A stretch of DNA of 64,000 nucleotides from Hippasteria phrygiana (lineage: Eukaryota; Echinodermata; Asteroidea; Valvatida; Goniasteridae): the NCBI GenBank assembly GCA_037893225.1, contig JAZGUH010000379.1:253001-317000 (forward strand), written 5' to 3'. The translations under genes were made by a program, and so were the position numbers. The notes beneath the pieces were generated by a model. It was not told the DNA's origin, made no database searches, and saw nothing but the letters and a program-made list of their open reading frames with translations. Shown in pieces: positions 13,065 through 25,367 of this stretch; the stretch's first letter is position 1; each line of letters begins with the position of its first letter.

Positions 13065-14320
13065 TGCCTTCAGTATAGTAACGCAGCTGTACATATAGAC
13101 CATCTGTTTCCTTGCTCTATGTATAGACGCATTGCGATTCCAGGTTATTTTTATACGAGACTCTTTCCAACAAACTGTATAGGCTAAAAGCAAACTAAAA
13201 ATGACACCTGTTGAGGTGTTCTTTTCTTAATTTTATCAGAATTATGTTGATTTTAGAAAAGACTCGTTTTGCCATGTTTTTAAATGATAAACAAATGCAT
13301 CGACATTGTAAATACGTGCATTTTTCCTTTACGGTAAGCATAATTATAGGCCTATACGCTGTCAACTTCCAGAAACTTCACATGAGATTTTGTTCTGAAA
13401 TTACGTTACACCTCTAACGAATCTCCAGACCCATTGCGCAAATTTATAGTTTGAATTTTCCCCATGATAAGACTATAGGGTAATCAAGGGTTTTGACTTA
13501 TAGTAATGTGATCAAGATTTATCAGGATGCCCGCGCGGAGGAAGCTGGCTGCTCTGGTCGGTTTCCGTGTTGTGCTTGGCTAGCCCAATCGCATTATCCC
13601 GCGTGAGGTGTTCCCGAGGATTCCGCGCTGGTTATCGACCAAGCGACACTGATGCGCTGCCTGCCTGCATTCGGAAAGCTGGAATACAGAACTGAGATAA
13701 GTCCACCATGGGTCTATGGGAGGTTGGGTCGGTTGCAGTGAATGACGATGACATTTAATAGTTCAAAATCTCATTTAGGTTTCTTATTCAGATCGACAAA
13801 ACACTTGAATCCCAGCATAACGACGAGTTTGGTGTTTTCCATTTTTCTCCCCCTATTCCCTTAATAAGGTACCTCGTCCTCTCCTTCACAAGAGGATTAT
13901 TGGTGTTAAACGTGGGATTTTTGTGTTGACAAATACACTTGTATAAAACAGGTATAAAGCACTCTGCGATAATTCATCCATTTTTGTATTTATTTTGTTT
14001 ATTGTCGTATTTTTAATATTATTTTTAATTGTTTATTTGTTTTTAACAATACGTGGATTTCTTTAATAATAAGCTTGTATACAAGCAATGTTGAGGCCGA
14101 TTCAACTTCATGTGATTTCCCAAACTCTACGGTAATTCTCAGCTTCCTTCTTTATTTCATAATTGATATTTTATTGGTTAAATGGTTTTACTGTATTTCC
14201 ACCTGCAGCCCAATCTATTCATTTAGTTATTATTTCGTTTTGTTCATAGGTTCTTCGATAAATTGCAGTTAACACTGAAAAGCTCCTCGACAAAAACCTC
14301 TTCAAAAGAATCTTCTAAAT
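13065..14320. other. Gene-free stretch with a small GC-rich patch
   Basis: No supported gene. A CpG-richer patch at about 13525-13690 stands out from the AT-rich surroundings, but neither strand gives a long frame across it. The rest is AT-rich, and poly-T/A tracts increase toward 14040. Confidence 0.45.
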
Positions 14321-14321
14321 A

Positions 14322-14352
<31 letters not shown>
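14322..14352 (+). repeat. ATT trinucleotide microsatellite
   Basis: About ten ATT units run without interruption. Confidence 0.95.
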
Positions 14353-14597
14353 ACATCTTTTATAACCATCGTCAAGGCCAAATTTGTTTGTGAATATGTT
14401 TGGCTAACTTAAGGAAAATTCCGGTCCGTCGAATTTAACCCAAAAAATGTTTTGCTTAGGGTCAGAATAATGAAAAATCCATGAGCACTGGACACTTTGC
14501 CGAGGGAGCTAGAGTTACGTGCGAAGCGAAGCATACACCCCTGCTTTGTAATCGACGTGATGCTTGATTTATTCTTTGTGATTAGACCATCAAACTG

Positions 14598-14899
14598 CAG
14601 GGGCGGATCCAGGATTGTTTGCAGGGGGGTTTCTGATTTTTTTTTTCCTGTACATTTGCCCAAAAAGTTTCTCAACGTTGGTGTCGCCACTTAACCTCTT
14701 TGTTTTGTTATTGTACACGCAAAATAAGACCTTTGCGGGGTTTTGCTTTTCTTTTCTGTTTGCTACGGTACCTATAGGCTATAGGTGTAGGTCCTTACAA
14801 GCAACAATAACAAAAAAATTGGCAACGAGCGGGGGGGGGGGGGTTCACCCCAAACTCCCTACCCCCCCCCCCCCCCCCCCCACCCCCGATCCGCGCCTG
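14598..14899. mobile_element. Candidate non-autonomous DNA transposon
   Basis: The left end CAGGGGCGGATCCAGG and the right end CCCGATCCGCGCCTG form short inverted termini of the CAGGsGCGGATC type, which frames similar short elements in invertebrate genomes. Inside are a homopolymer G run near 14831 and a C run near 14866, which may be poorly resolved in the assembly. No protein is encoded. A related single end (agtggcatatccaggattt) occurs at about 28691. Target-site duplication was not recognised. Confidence 0.5.
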
Positions 14900-17800
14900 A
14901 ACAGGGACATAATCACCATCGATTTTTGCCCAAGTGCTGAAATAACCTCATTTTTTTGCAGGGGTTCGCCCCCTCCGGCTGGGTGATTGATTTCATCTTA
15001 CGGTACATCTTGCATCCAGGATGTCTCGGGTCGCCTTGACTGAACCACGGGAGGGGCTGGAGATCATAGCCAGATGCCGATGTCTCGATGTAGCTCATGG
15101 GAGGGTCAACGATTGAAAGGAAGGATCGATTTTCCTTTCATGATAGATACTTGAGGATATACATGACTTGCTGTGTCATCTTTGATATATGAATTCCTCC
15201 GGTCCAAGTCTCGCCTCAAACAAATTTCTTCTTACAAGTTACGTTCGCTAAAGAATTTTATTTTAGTTGTATTAACGACATTTGTGATAATGGTTTGCGT
15301 CTCCAGGAACGTGCGTATAGTTTATAATAGTTTGAAATAATATTTAACATCGGAACACATCATTTGAGTCACATTGCAGCCAACCATGTCTTGTCTGTGA
15401 ATCCAGGGGAATAAAGCCCTGCGGCACACGCCTTTCAACCCTGGGAACGTGCTTTCTCGGCACGTACTCATAATTAGTGTGCCTGTGTTGATTTGGAATA
15501 TAATTACGACTATAAAAAATATACCCGGGCCAAATATCGGGAATCTTCCTACAAAAACATTTGGTGCCACATTGTCTTATTCAAAGCAATTTCGGAGACT
15601 CGATCGCCCATGTAGCTGAACATGAATTCGTAGCGTAAGATTCCTGTTAAAATCGCAGCCTGGATTTATAGGTCGAGTTCAGAGAGCCTCGAGAAATATG
15701 CAGAAGAGGCTAAATGAAATACCTCCCGAGCGGATACAAATTGACCAGTTTAAATTATCATCATAGCTTGGAGGCAAGAATCTGGATTCTCCTCTCAAGT
15801 CAGTTTGCGTAGTTGAGATTTCAGTGTAGGGTCACTAACGCAGATGCGTCCTCCATAGAATGAATTCAGGCAGTTCCTATTCATTATAAGTGCTTAAATC
15901 AAAAGATTAATATTTTGATATATTCGCGTCAACGCCGAGAGGACTAACAGTATCCGTATTGCCCAAGGCAAAACAGCTTGCTTTTATATTTCAATATGTT
16001 TTGAAATTAAGATACAGAAATATCTAGGTTATCTAATTACCATCGCCGAAGACCTTCAAGAGTGCAAATCATCACGTTGGCGGAAAAACAACCTGCAGAT
16101 TGAGACGACAGTCAGTGGTTCACCATTGTGGCTTCTCTCCCCGAATTAGAATTCTGTCTCCCTCAAGGATTATTCTTGCCTGAAGAATCGAATTTAAGAA
16201 GAATTCTGACACTAAGGGTAATGCTCTTTCTTTGGCGTGTCTCTGTGATACTGTATGTTCAAGGGACATAGATTCTTACCTCTGATAAGCAGCAAGCCCA
16301 GAGGAAGTCTCTCCGTCTCCCGATAAAAGTAAGAAGTACCAGGAATAACACTGGATATTAATCATTGAACTCGTACTGCGAAGTGTCTGGCGAGCTTTTT
16401 TCTAGACTTGTTACCTGAGCTTTTCCTGAATCAGTTCGAAATATGTCGATTATTTTGCAAAAAATTACAGTTTGTTTGGGTACTTTGCAGACTTAGGACA
16501 TTTTTCGTCGTTAAGTTACAGAATGAGATTTGTCTCCAAGTGTGACCTTTTAAAGCCAGATTTTAGCCTGCATTTTTAAAATTTCAAGATAAAACCTGAA
16601 ATTTACACACGGCACACTATAAACTGGCCTATCATTGGATCCAAGATTCAGGCTACTGAATTATTTCAGAGAGAATTGATATTCTTTGCAATGGCGATAA
16701 ACCAATGAGGCCACAAAACGTGTTTATCAGTGTCAACGGAAGGAGGCGAAATATTGAGCATTTCAAGGATCTTCGATCCAGCTTCCCGCAAGCGGTCAGA
16801 ATCCATGGAGGGCCCTGCTGGCTTGACTTTTATATCAGGACAGGGGATAGCATTTCATCCAAAGATATTCTGCCATCAAATGCATTCGCGCATCCAATTA
16901 CGCACCCAAGAAACGGACGGATCTTGTTTCCTCATAGCAACCATTATTTTGGCATTCGTATGAATAAAACAATCTGGAAGATTGCTGGGGATAAGTGTAA
17001 ACTACAAGTCAAAAGGCAACATTTACTTATACGGTCCGCTTTGTCTTCCCATGGAGGTATGGTCTTCCGAAGTCAAAGTGCACCCTATAAAACTACGCAA
17101 CTTACTATGCTTCCAGTTTCTTTTCATAGGGGACGCTCTTGATCTTTGGTATTACATATCACAGGTGTGTTCCACTCACGCGAACGTTCGCCAAATTTGT
17201 GTGCACATCCAATGGAAAATTGTTCGCGTTGATGTTGGCAAACGTTTGCATTGTTTGCGTGACTGGAACTTTGAGTTGCGACAATTTCTGACTTTGGACC
17301 AAAAATGACCGCTCATTATGTGTACAGTGGAGCGTGCGGCCATTGTTTGCCAATCGCCATGTGCACTGATGCCATCAATGGATATCAATGACACATACAT
17401 AGTCCGCCATGTTTGGTCCAACGTGTGGGACCCCTCATGTCACAGCCATGTCTCTGTAATAAATTCTATTCCATGGTTCCTTTCCGGAGAAATGGCAGAT
17501 GTGGCAGCAGATATAGTGCATTACAAGTTTTGCTGCATGCTTTATGCCCAACAAACGTCGTTCCATTTGTCTGAAAAGGACCATAAAAAAGACTTGGCTA
17601 TTCACGTCAAACTATTATTTGGGAAACTTAGCGTATCCAGCGGGGAAGGGGTAAGGGGAAACTCCCCCCGGCGACATTTAGACGTCATAAAAAATAGTGT
17701 TTTTAAGACGGCTTTTAAGACGGTACAGACGTTGTCTGCCCTCCCTGGCACACAAATCTGGATACGCTACTACTGTTGGGGAATATAGGCCTGTACTAGA

Positions 17801-18605
17801 GATTGGTTAATGTTCAGTAACTGGTGCATGGGATTTCATTTGCATACTGCGGTATTTTTCCCAAGAAGCCCTTTTTTCATGTTTGAGGTATTGACTCTGA
17901 CCACAGACTTGTGGTCGTAATAGAAATTGGCATTTACCAGGTGACTGGTCTTTCATTACTTGCTTGGTCGAACTTCAGCCACAGCTCTCTCATTCACAGA
18001 CTGGCCAGCGCATGGACCTCTTTTCACACATTTTAATTAGACACCGGCCTTTAATTAACTGTTCATTTAGAGCTTTTGATGCACAACTAATTAGCGAGTT
18101 TATTCTTGGTTAAGTGCCATCCTGGTTTATGACCGCAGCAGGCAACGGGGTAGTTTGGATACACCGACATTCGGGTGTTTGATGGCAGTTCGTAAACAGT
18201 GTTGACCTCTGGAGGTTGAAATCTCTCTATAGGCAGTTATTGCCAGTAGAAGGAGCTGCGAATTGAAAACACAAGTAGTAAATTTGATAATGTCGGGATG
18301 GAACATAATTTACAGTAATCTACTACCGAACACCCCCCCCCCCCCAAAAAAAAAGGATCATGCATTAACGTTTTACACTTATACTTTTTCTGTTGCCCCC
18401 CGCTTACGGTTGAAATCCATTAAGCACATCCCCCTTAAATAGCCCTTATTTTAATTACATTGAAACCATTCCACTCGACCCTGTGCTTGCCGATGATTCA
18501 GCCTTTTCGGATTAATTTTTTAAAAGGAAAAGGACACAAAAACTGAACAAATTTCGTTTACAGTAAAAGAAGATTCTTAATAATGTGTTCTTGTAATACG
18601 TCCTT
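14900..18605. other. Gene-free stretch, unassigned
   Basis: The longest frames here (16705-17142, 145 codons; 17318-17788, 156 codons) have no recognisable domain, no signal peptide and no splice support. Parts of 14913-15098 and 15322-15570 are open on the minus strand but match nothing I know. I see no RNA gene. Confidence 0.45.
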
Positions 18606-18611
18606 TTTGCC

Positions 18612-18715
18612 AAGAAAAATAGACTTGATTTCAAGTCTGAGATCGCGGTTATGTTTTTGTCTGCATCAGCCACGCTAAAGACGTCATTGACCCTATTGCC
18701 TATCACACACTAATT
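18612..18715 (+). repeat. Dispersed repeat, copy 1
   Basis: This ~100-bp segment (it includes GAGATCGCGGTTATGTTTTT and catcagccacgctaaag) recurs in inverted orientation at 59690-59785. It is a dispersed repeat with no evident coding content. Confidence 0.7.
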
Positions 18716-18769
18716 CACAAGAGGGCGCAAGAGGGCTATATTTCCGGCACAAATAACTGTTTTGGGCCG

Positions 18770-18872
18770 TTTTCCAAATCCCAGCTTCGTCTCCGTCTTT
18801 GGCTTCGATCATGCAGTTTGGTAATGGTGATGGAGCCGGAGACAGAGCCTAAACTGGGGTTTGGAAAACGGC
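18770..18872. repeat. Foldback element with ~23-bp arms
   Basis: gccgttttccaaatcccag near 18770 pairs with the inverse ctggggtttggaaaacggc near 18854. The interior carries cttcgtctccgtctttggcttc, a phrase related to the gaagccggaagac minisatellite at 62090-62202. Confidence 0.65.
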
Positions 18873-19056
18873 ATTGGCTATCAAGCCGACATAAACCACG
18901 ATCACAGATTGGAACCAAGTCTACCAGAAAATGGCTTCAATACCCAATAAGCTGGGTAATTCTGAATACTGTTAATGTAGTGCTATAGAGAAATCCGTGG
19001 TTTACCATAAGTTTTGTCAAGCTCAACAACCTACCCGCTTAGATTAAATTAGAAAG

Positions 19057-19113
19057 ATATTTTTTGCCCTTTCCCGACGTAATAATATTACGTCGGGAAA
19101 GGGCAAAAAATAT
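19057..19113. repeat. Perfect 57-nt palindrome
   Basis: Every position from 19057 to 19113 pairs symmetrically around 19085, giving 28-bp arms with a single unpaired central base (centre gacgtaataatattacgtc). There is effectively no loop. It could extrude as a cruciform; function is unknown. Confidence 0.9.
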
Positions 19114-19305
19114 TGTTCTTTCCGAAAGCCTGTGGGAAGATCACAGGCTTAAGAAAGAGCAACTCCAACGGTTTTGAAAAGTCGCTTCCCAGGTTGTATC
19201 GTAAAATTTGGTGTGATCCCTGGCTATACGGCATTCTGGGTTTATGACTTCTGACTAGCGCCCACCCGAACAAAGATACTTAGAATTTGGGAGACCGCCA
19301 ACATA

Positions 19306-19380
19306 GGGCAAGATAGCTCAGTTGGTAGAGCGTTGGTACGGTAACCCGGAGGTCGCAGATTCGAATCCCGCTCCTGCCAG
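19306..19380 (+). repeat. tRNA-derived SINE head (pseudo-tRNA)
   Basis: An A-box-like TAGCTCAGTTGGTAGAGC and a B-box-like GATTCGAATCCCG sit at tRNA spacing, followed by CTCCTGCCAG. The acceptor arms GGCAAGA/TCCTGCC pair at six of seven positions, but the T-stem has mismatches and the anticodon arm does not fold properly. The sequence runs on into non-tRNA DNA instead of ending. This fits a pol III-derived SINE better than a functional tRNA gene. The SINE's 3' limit is not clear. Confidence 0.7.
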
Positions 19381-19554
19381 TTTCTTTGTTCACTTTGAAA
19401 ATGTACAAAAATAAACTTGTAACACACACCCACAAAATTATTGACCTGAAACTTTGCTCGGGTCACGACAGTGTTGCACATGTATACTTGCAGATTTTGG
19501 ATTTGATCACCAAGTATGAAAGTGATTGTATTTGAAATACACAAACTAAAGGAT

Positions 19555-19710
19555 TGAGAGAGACTGGGATTGCGGGTAACACCAGGAGTGGACAGAGCAC
19601 ACTGTCCGAAACGTCGAGTTACACACTCATCCCAGTTCTTTTTCAGAACCACACTTATTCCTAGAAGAGATTTATTTCACATGGTGTTACCCGCAATCTC
19701 AGTCTCTCTC
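19555..19710. repeat. Inverted repeat enclosing a second hammerhead-like hairpin
   Basis: gagagagactgggattgcgg at 19555 is repeated inverted near 19690-19710, with flanking gtaacacca / tggtgttac. Inside, GGACAG (19590) pairs with CTGTCC (19602), directly followed by GAAAC and GTC; GTAAC (19576) can pair with GTTAC (19618). The expected CTGANGA core is only partly present (ACCAGGA), so the ribozyme reading is weak. The block follows the tRNA-like SINE head and may be part of the same composite. Confidence 0.5.
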
Positions 19711-20444
19711 ATATCGCACCCACCATGCAAAGCGTCAAATCGCATCTAAACTAAACGATTGTTATATTACTCATGTTATTAAGCATGAAGTCATTTTTTT
19801 AAAGCTTCACTCTTTAGTAAAAAGCAATTGTGCTATTTTTTCTGTACATCTGAATTTATCCTGTAAACATTTCATGTTCGTCATAAAGCTTCATGCTTGG
19901 GTGTGTTTTATAATTATGAATTATGTACATCCTATATATAATGTTTACAGCAAGGGGTGCATAATTATATTGTTATTTCGGGAAGTTTAACGAATACCAC
20001 TTTGTATATCTATGCCCCTTGATGAGCTTGGGTTATATATTTTCATAACACTGAATTGATCAGCTGAATGACACTATTTTCAATTTTATATTTTCTAGAA
20101 TAAGGTATGCTCTTGTTTGTTTGGCAAGTCACTGAAAAGTGTTCATATGTTGATTCTAATCATCAGAATTGATGATATTGGAATGATTATTGCTATTTCC
20201 ATCGTCTGACTGTAAAATGTAATTTAATCGTTCCCCCCTGCTAACAAAGTATAGAATAAAACTATTTTTGAAAAAGTACTTTCTACACTGTGTACTCCAT
20301 TGGTCTTCCCAAAAGATATATTATTACGTGTTACACGCTGAGATTGATGTGCATTAACATTGTAAAAAGTAGAAGATTCCTGTTCCTATCTGTTACATAT
20401 CGATGGTTATTGTGTTGAATGTCTCATTTTCAAAGCCCGTGACT
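19711..20444. other. AT-rich spacer before the satellite
   Basis: No gene or recognisable repeat; AT-rich DNA bordering the 98-bp array. Confidence 0.5.
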
Positions 20445-20884
20445 TATCAATTTCATTTTTTGCGAAATCAACCAAAATGACAAGGCTATAGGCTTATGTT
20501 TCTTTAATTTGGGGCCAAAACCTCCTTTTTCTGCAAAATTAAACATTTCAAATTTTGGACAAAATCAGTCAAAATGGCAAGGCAATAGGCTAGTGTTTTA
20601 TCAATTTTGGGTGGAAAATTTTGCTTTTACTGCAAAATGAGAAATTTCAAATTTTGTACAAAATCAGTCAAAATGGCAAGGATATAGGCTCGTATTTTTT
20701 ACTATTTTGTGGCGAAAAAACATACCTTTTCGTTCAAAATGAGGAATGCAAAATTTTGGACAAAATCAGTAAAAAAGGCAAAGGCAATAGGCTTGTATTT
20801 TATCAATTTTGCGGGGAAAATTTTGCTTTTACTGCAAAATGAGAAATTTCAAATTTTGGGCAAAATCAATCAAAATGCCGTTTT

Positions 20885-21215
20885 GACCAATTTGCCTAAA
20901 ATTAGAAAACCCTCATTTTGCAGAAAAAGTAATTTTTTGCCTAAAACTGACAAAAATACAAGCCTATAGCCTTGCCATTTTGACTGATTTTGTCCAAAAT
21001 TTAAAATTCCTCATTTTGCAGAAAAAGTAAGTTTTGGCCCCCAAATTGATAAAAACATGAGCCTATAGCCTTCCCATTTTGACTGATTTTGTCCAAAATT
21101 TGAAATTCCTAATTTTCCGAAAAAGTAAGTTTTGGCCCCAAATTGATAAAAACATAAGCCTATAGCCTTGCCATTTTTACTGATTTTGTCCAACATTTAA
21201 AATTCCTCATTTTGA
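20885..21215 (-). repeat. Inverted block inside the satellite
   Basis: Between about 20885 and 21215 roughly three monomers run in the opposite orientation (tttgcagaaaaagtaagttttggcccc, tatagccttgccattttgac), while monomers on both sides read on the plus strand. This implies an internal inversion, or fusion of two opposite arrays. Confidence 0.9.
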
Positions 21216-21453
21216 AATTTCAAATTTTTGGGAAAATCAATCAAAATGGCAAGGCAGGCTTGTATTTTTATAAATTTTGGGCCAAAACTTACTTTTATAG
21301 GCTTATGTTTTTATCAATTTGGGGGCCAAAACTTACTTTTTCTGCAAAATGAGGAATTTCTAATTTTGGACAAAATCAGTCAAAATGGCAAGGCTATAGG
21401 CTTGTATTTTTATCAATTTAATGCCAAAAATTACTTTTTCTGCAAAATGAGGA

Positions 21454-24400
21454 ATGCCAAATTTTAGACAAAAGCAGTCAAAAGGGCAAGGCTATAGGCT
21501 TGTATTTTTATCAATTTGGGGCCAAAACTTACTTTTTCTGCAAAATGAGGAATGCCAAATTTTGGACAAAAGCAGTCAAAAGGGCAAGGCTATAGGCTTG
21601 TATTTTTATCAATTTGGGGCCAAAACTTACTTTTTCTGCAAAATGAGGAATGCCAAATTTTGGACAAAATCAGTCAAAATTGCAAGGCTATAGGCTTGTA
21701 TTTTTATCAATTTGGGGCCAAAACTTACTTTTTCTGCAAAATGAGGAATGCCAAATTTTGGACAAAAGCAGTCAAAAGGGCAAGGCTATAGGCTTGTATT
21801 TTTATCAATTTGGGGCCAAAACTTACTTTTTCTGCAAAATGAGGAATGCCAAATTTTGGACAAAAGCAGTCAAAAGGGCAAGGCAATAGGCTTGTATTTT
21901 TATCAATTTGGGGCCAAAACTTACTTTTTCTGCAAAATGAGGAATTTCAAATTTTGGACAAAATCAGTCAAAATGGCAAGGCTATAGGCTTGTATTTTTA
22001 TCAATTTGGGGCCAAAACTTACTTTTTCTGCAAAATGAGGAATGCCAAATTTTGGACAAAAGCAGTCAAAAGGGCAAGGCAATAGGCTTGTATTTTTATC
22101 AATTTGGGGCCAAAACTTACTTTTTCTGCAAAATGAGGAATTTCAAATTTTGGACAAAATCAGTCAAAATTGCAAGGCTATAGGCTTGTATTTTTATCAA
22201 TTTAATGCCAAAAATTACTTTTTCTGCAAAATGAGGAATGCCAAATTTTGGACAAAATCGGTAAAATTGCAAGGCTATAATAGGCTAGTGTTTTATCAAT
22301 TTTGGGGGAAAATTTTAGCTTTTACTGCAAAATGAGAAATTTCTAATTTTGGACAAAATCAATCAAAATGGCAAGGCTATAGGCTTGTATTTTTATCAAT
22401 TTAGGGGCCAAAACTTACTTTTTCTGCAAAATGAGGAATTTCAAATTTTTGACAATCAATTTGGGGCCAAAACTTACTTTTTCTGCAAAATGAGGAATGC
22501 CAAATTTTGGACAAAAGCAGTCAAAAGGGCAAGGCAATAGGCTTGTATTTTTATCAATTTTGGGGCCAAAACTTACTTTTTCTGCAAAATGAGGAATTTC
22601 AAATTTTGGACAAAATCAGTCAAAATTGCAAGGCTATAGGCTTGTATTTTTATCAATTTGGGGCCAAAACTTACTTTTTCTAAAAATGAGGAATTTCACA
22701 TTTTGGACAAAATCAGTCAAAATGGCAAGGCTATAGGCTTGTATTTTTATCAATTTGGGGCCAAAACTTACTTTTTCTGCAAAATGAGGAATGCCAAATT
22801 TTGGACAAAAGCAGTCAAAAGGGCAAGGCAATAGGCTTGTATTTTTATCAATTTGGGGCCAAAACTTACTTTTTCTGCAAAATGAGGAATGCCAAATTTT
22901 GGACAAAATCAGTCAAAATGGCAAGGCTATAGGCTTGTATTTTTATCAATTTAATGCCAAAAATTACTTTTTCTGCAAAATGAGGAATGCCAAATTTTAG
23001 ACAAAAGCAGTCAAAAGGGCAAGGCTATAGGCTTGTATTTTTATCAATTTGGGGCCAAAACTTACTTTTTCTGCAAAATGAGGAATGCCAAATTTTGGAC
23101 AAAAGCAGTCAAAAGGGCAAGGCTATAGGCTTGTATTTTTATCAATTTGGGGCCAAAACTTACTTTTTCTGCAAAATGAGGAATGCCAAATTTTGGACAA
23201 AAGCAGTCAAAAGGGCAAGGCAATAGGCTTGTATTTTTATCAATTTGGGGCCAAAACTTACTTTTTCTGCAAAATGAGAAATTTCAAATTTTGGACAAAA
23301 TCAGTCAAAATTGCAAGGCTATAGGCTTGTATTTTTATCAATTTAATGCCAAAAATTACTTTTTCTGCAAAATGAGGAATGCCAAATTTTGGACAAAATC
23401 GGTAAAATTGCAAGGCTATAATAGGCTAGTGTTTTATCAATTTTGGGGGAAAATTTTAGCTTTTACTGCAAAATGAGAAATTTCTAATTTTGGACAAAAT
23501 CAATCAAAATGGAAAGGCTATAGGCTTGTATTTTTATCAATTTAGGGGCCAAAACTTACTTTTTCTGCAAAATGAGGAATTTCAAATTTTTGACAATCAA
23601 TTTGGGGCCAAAACTTACTTTTTCTGCAAAATGAGGAATGCCAAATTTTGGACAAAAGCAGTCAAAAGGGCAAGGCAATAGGCTTGTATTTTTATCAATT
23701 TTGGGGCCAAAACTTACTTTTTCTGCAAAATGAGGAATTTCAAATTTTGGACAAAATCAGTCAAAATTGCAAGGCTATAGGCTTGTATTTTTATCAATTT
23801 GGGGCCAAAACTTACTTTTTCTAAAAATGAGGAATTTCACATTTTGGACAAAATCAGTCAAAATGGCAAGGCTATAGGCTTGTATTTTTATCAATTTGGG
23901 GCCAAAACTTACTTTTTCTGCAAAATGAGGAATGCCAAATTTTGGACAAAAGCAGTCAAAAGGGCAAGGCAATAGGCTTGTATTTTTATCAATTTGGGGC
24001 CAAAACTTACTTTTTCTGCAAAATGAGGAATGCCAAATTTTGGACAAAATCAGTCAAAATGGCAAGGCTATAGGCTTGTATTTTTATCAATTTAATGCCA
24101 AAAATTACTTTTTCTGCAAAATGAGGAATGCCAAATTTTAGACAAAAGCAGTCAAAAGGGCAAGGCTATAGGCTTGTATTTTTATCAATTTGGGGCCAAA
24201 ACTTACTTTTTCTGCAAAATGAGGAATGCCAAATTTTGGACAAAAGCAGTCAAAAGGGCAAGGCTATAGGCTTGTATTTTTATCAATTTGGGGCCAAAAC
24301 TTACTTTTTCTGCAAAATGAGGAATGCCAAATTTTGGACAAAAGCAGTCAAAAGGGCAAGGCTATAGGCTTGTATTTTTATCAATTTGGGGCCAAAACTT

Positions 24401-25367
24401 ACTTTTTCTGCAAAATGAGGAATGCCAAATTTTGGACAAAAGCAGTCAAAAGGGCAAGGCAATAGGCTTGTATTTTTATCAATTTGGGGCCAAAACTTAC
24501 TTTTTCTGCAAAATGAGGAATTTCAAATTTTGGACAAAATCAGTCAAAATTGCAAGGCTATAGGCTTGTATTTTTATCAATTTAATGCCAAAAATTACTT
24601 TTTCTGCAAAATGAGGAATGCCAAATTTTGGACAAAATCGGTAAAATTGCAAGGCTATAATAGGCTAGTGTTTTATCAATTTTGGGGGAAAATTTTAGCT
24701 TTTACTGCAAAATGAGAAATTTCTAATTTTGGACAAAATCAATCAAAATGGAAAGGCTATAGGCTTGTATTTTTATCAATTTAGGGGCCAAAACTTACTT
24801 TTTCTGCAAAATGAGGAATTTCAAATTTTTGACAATCAATTTGGGGCCAAAACTTACTTTTTCTGCAAAATGAGGAATGCCAAATTTTGGACAAAAGCAG
24901 TCAAAAGGGCAAGGCAATAGGCTTGTATTTTTATCAATTTTGGGGCCAAAACTTACTTTTTCTGCAAAATGAGGAATTTCAAATTTTGGACAAAATCAGT
25001 CAAAATTGCAAGGCTACAGGCTTGTATTTTTATCAATTTGGGGCCAAAACTTACTTTTTCTGAAAATGAGGAATTTCACATTTTGGACAAAATCAGTCAA
25101 AATGGCAAGGCTATAGGCTTGTATTTTTATCAATTTGGGGCCAAAACTTACTTTTTCTGCAAAATGAGGAATGCCAAATTTTGGACAAAAGCAGTCAAAA
25201 GGGCAAGGCAATAGGCTTGTATTTTTATCAATTTGGGGCCAAAACTTACTTTTTCTGCAAAATGAGGAATGCCAAATTTTGGACAAAATCAGTCAAAATT
25301 GCAAGGCTATAGGCTTGTATTTTTATCAATTTAATGCCAAAAATTACTTTTTCTGCAAAACGAGGAA
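21454..25367 (+). repeat. Higher-order repeats of 1533, 1141 and 1239 bp
   Basis: A diagnostic monomer variant (ccaaattttagac instead of ccaaattttggac) occurs at 21454, 22987, 24128 and 25367. The spacings 1533, 1141 and 1239 differ by exactly four and one monomers of 98 bp. A second marker, the shortened monomer with ttcaaatttttgacaatcaa, recurs with the same shifts (its flanking frames start at 22349, 23490 and 24729). So the array grew by duplication of a ~1.14-kb multimer that also varies by whole monomers. Confidence 0.85.

Noticed and set aside
16705..17788. Plus-strand frames of 145 and 156 codons
   Set aside because: No domain, composition typical of non-coding DNA, no splice partners.
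19306..19380. Functional tRNA gene
   Set aside because: T-stem and anticodon arm are mispaired and the sequence continues as a SINE-like repeat.
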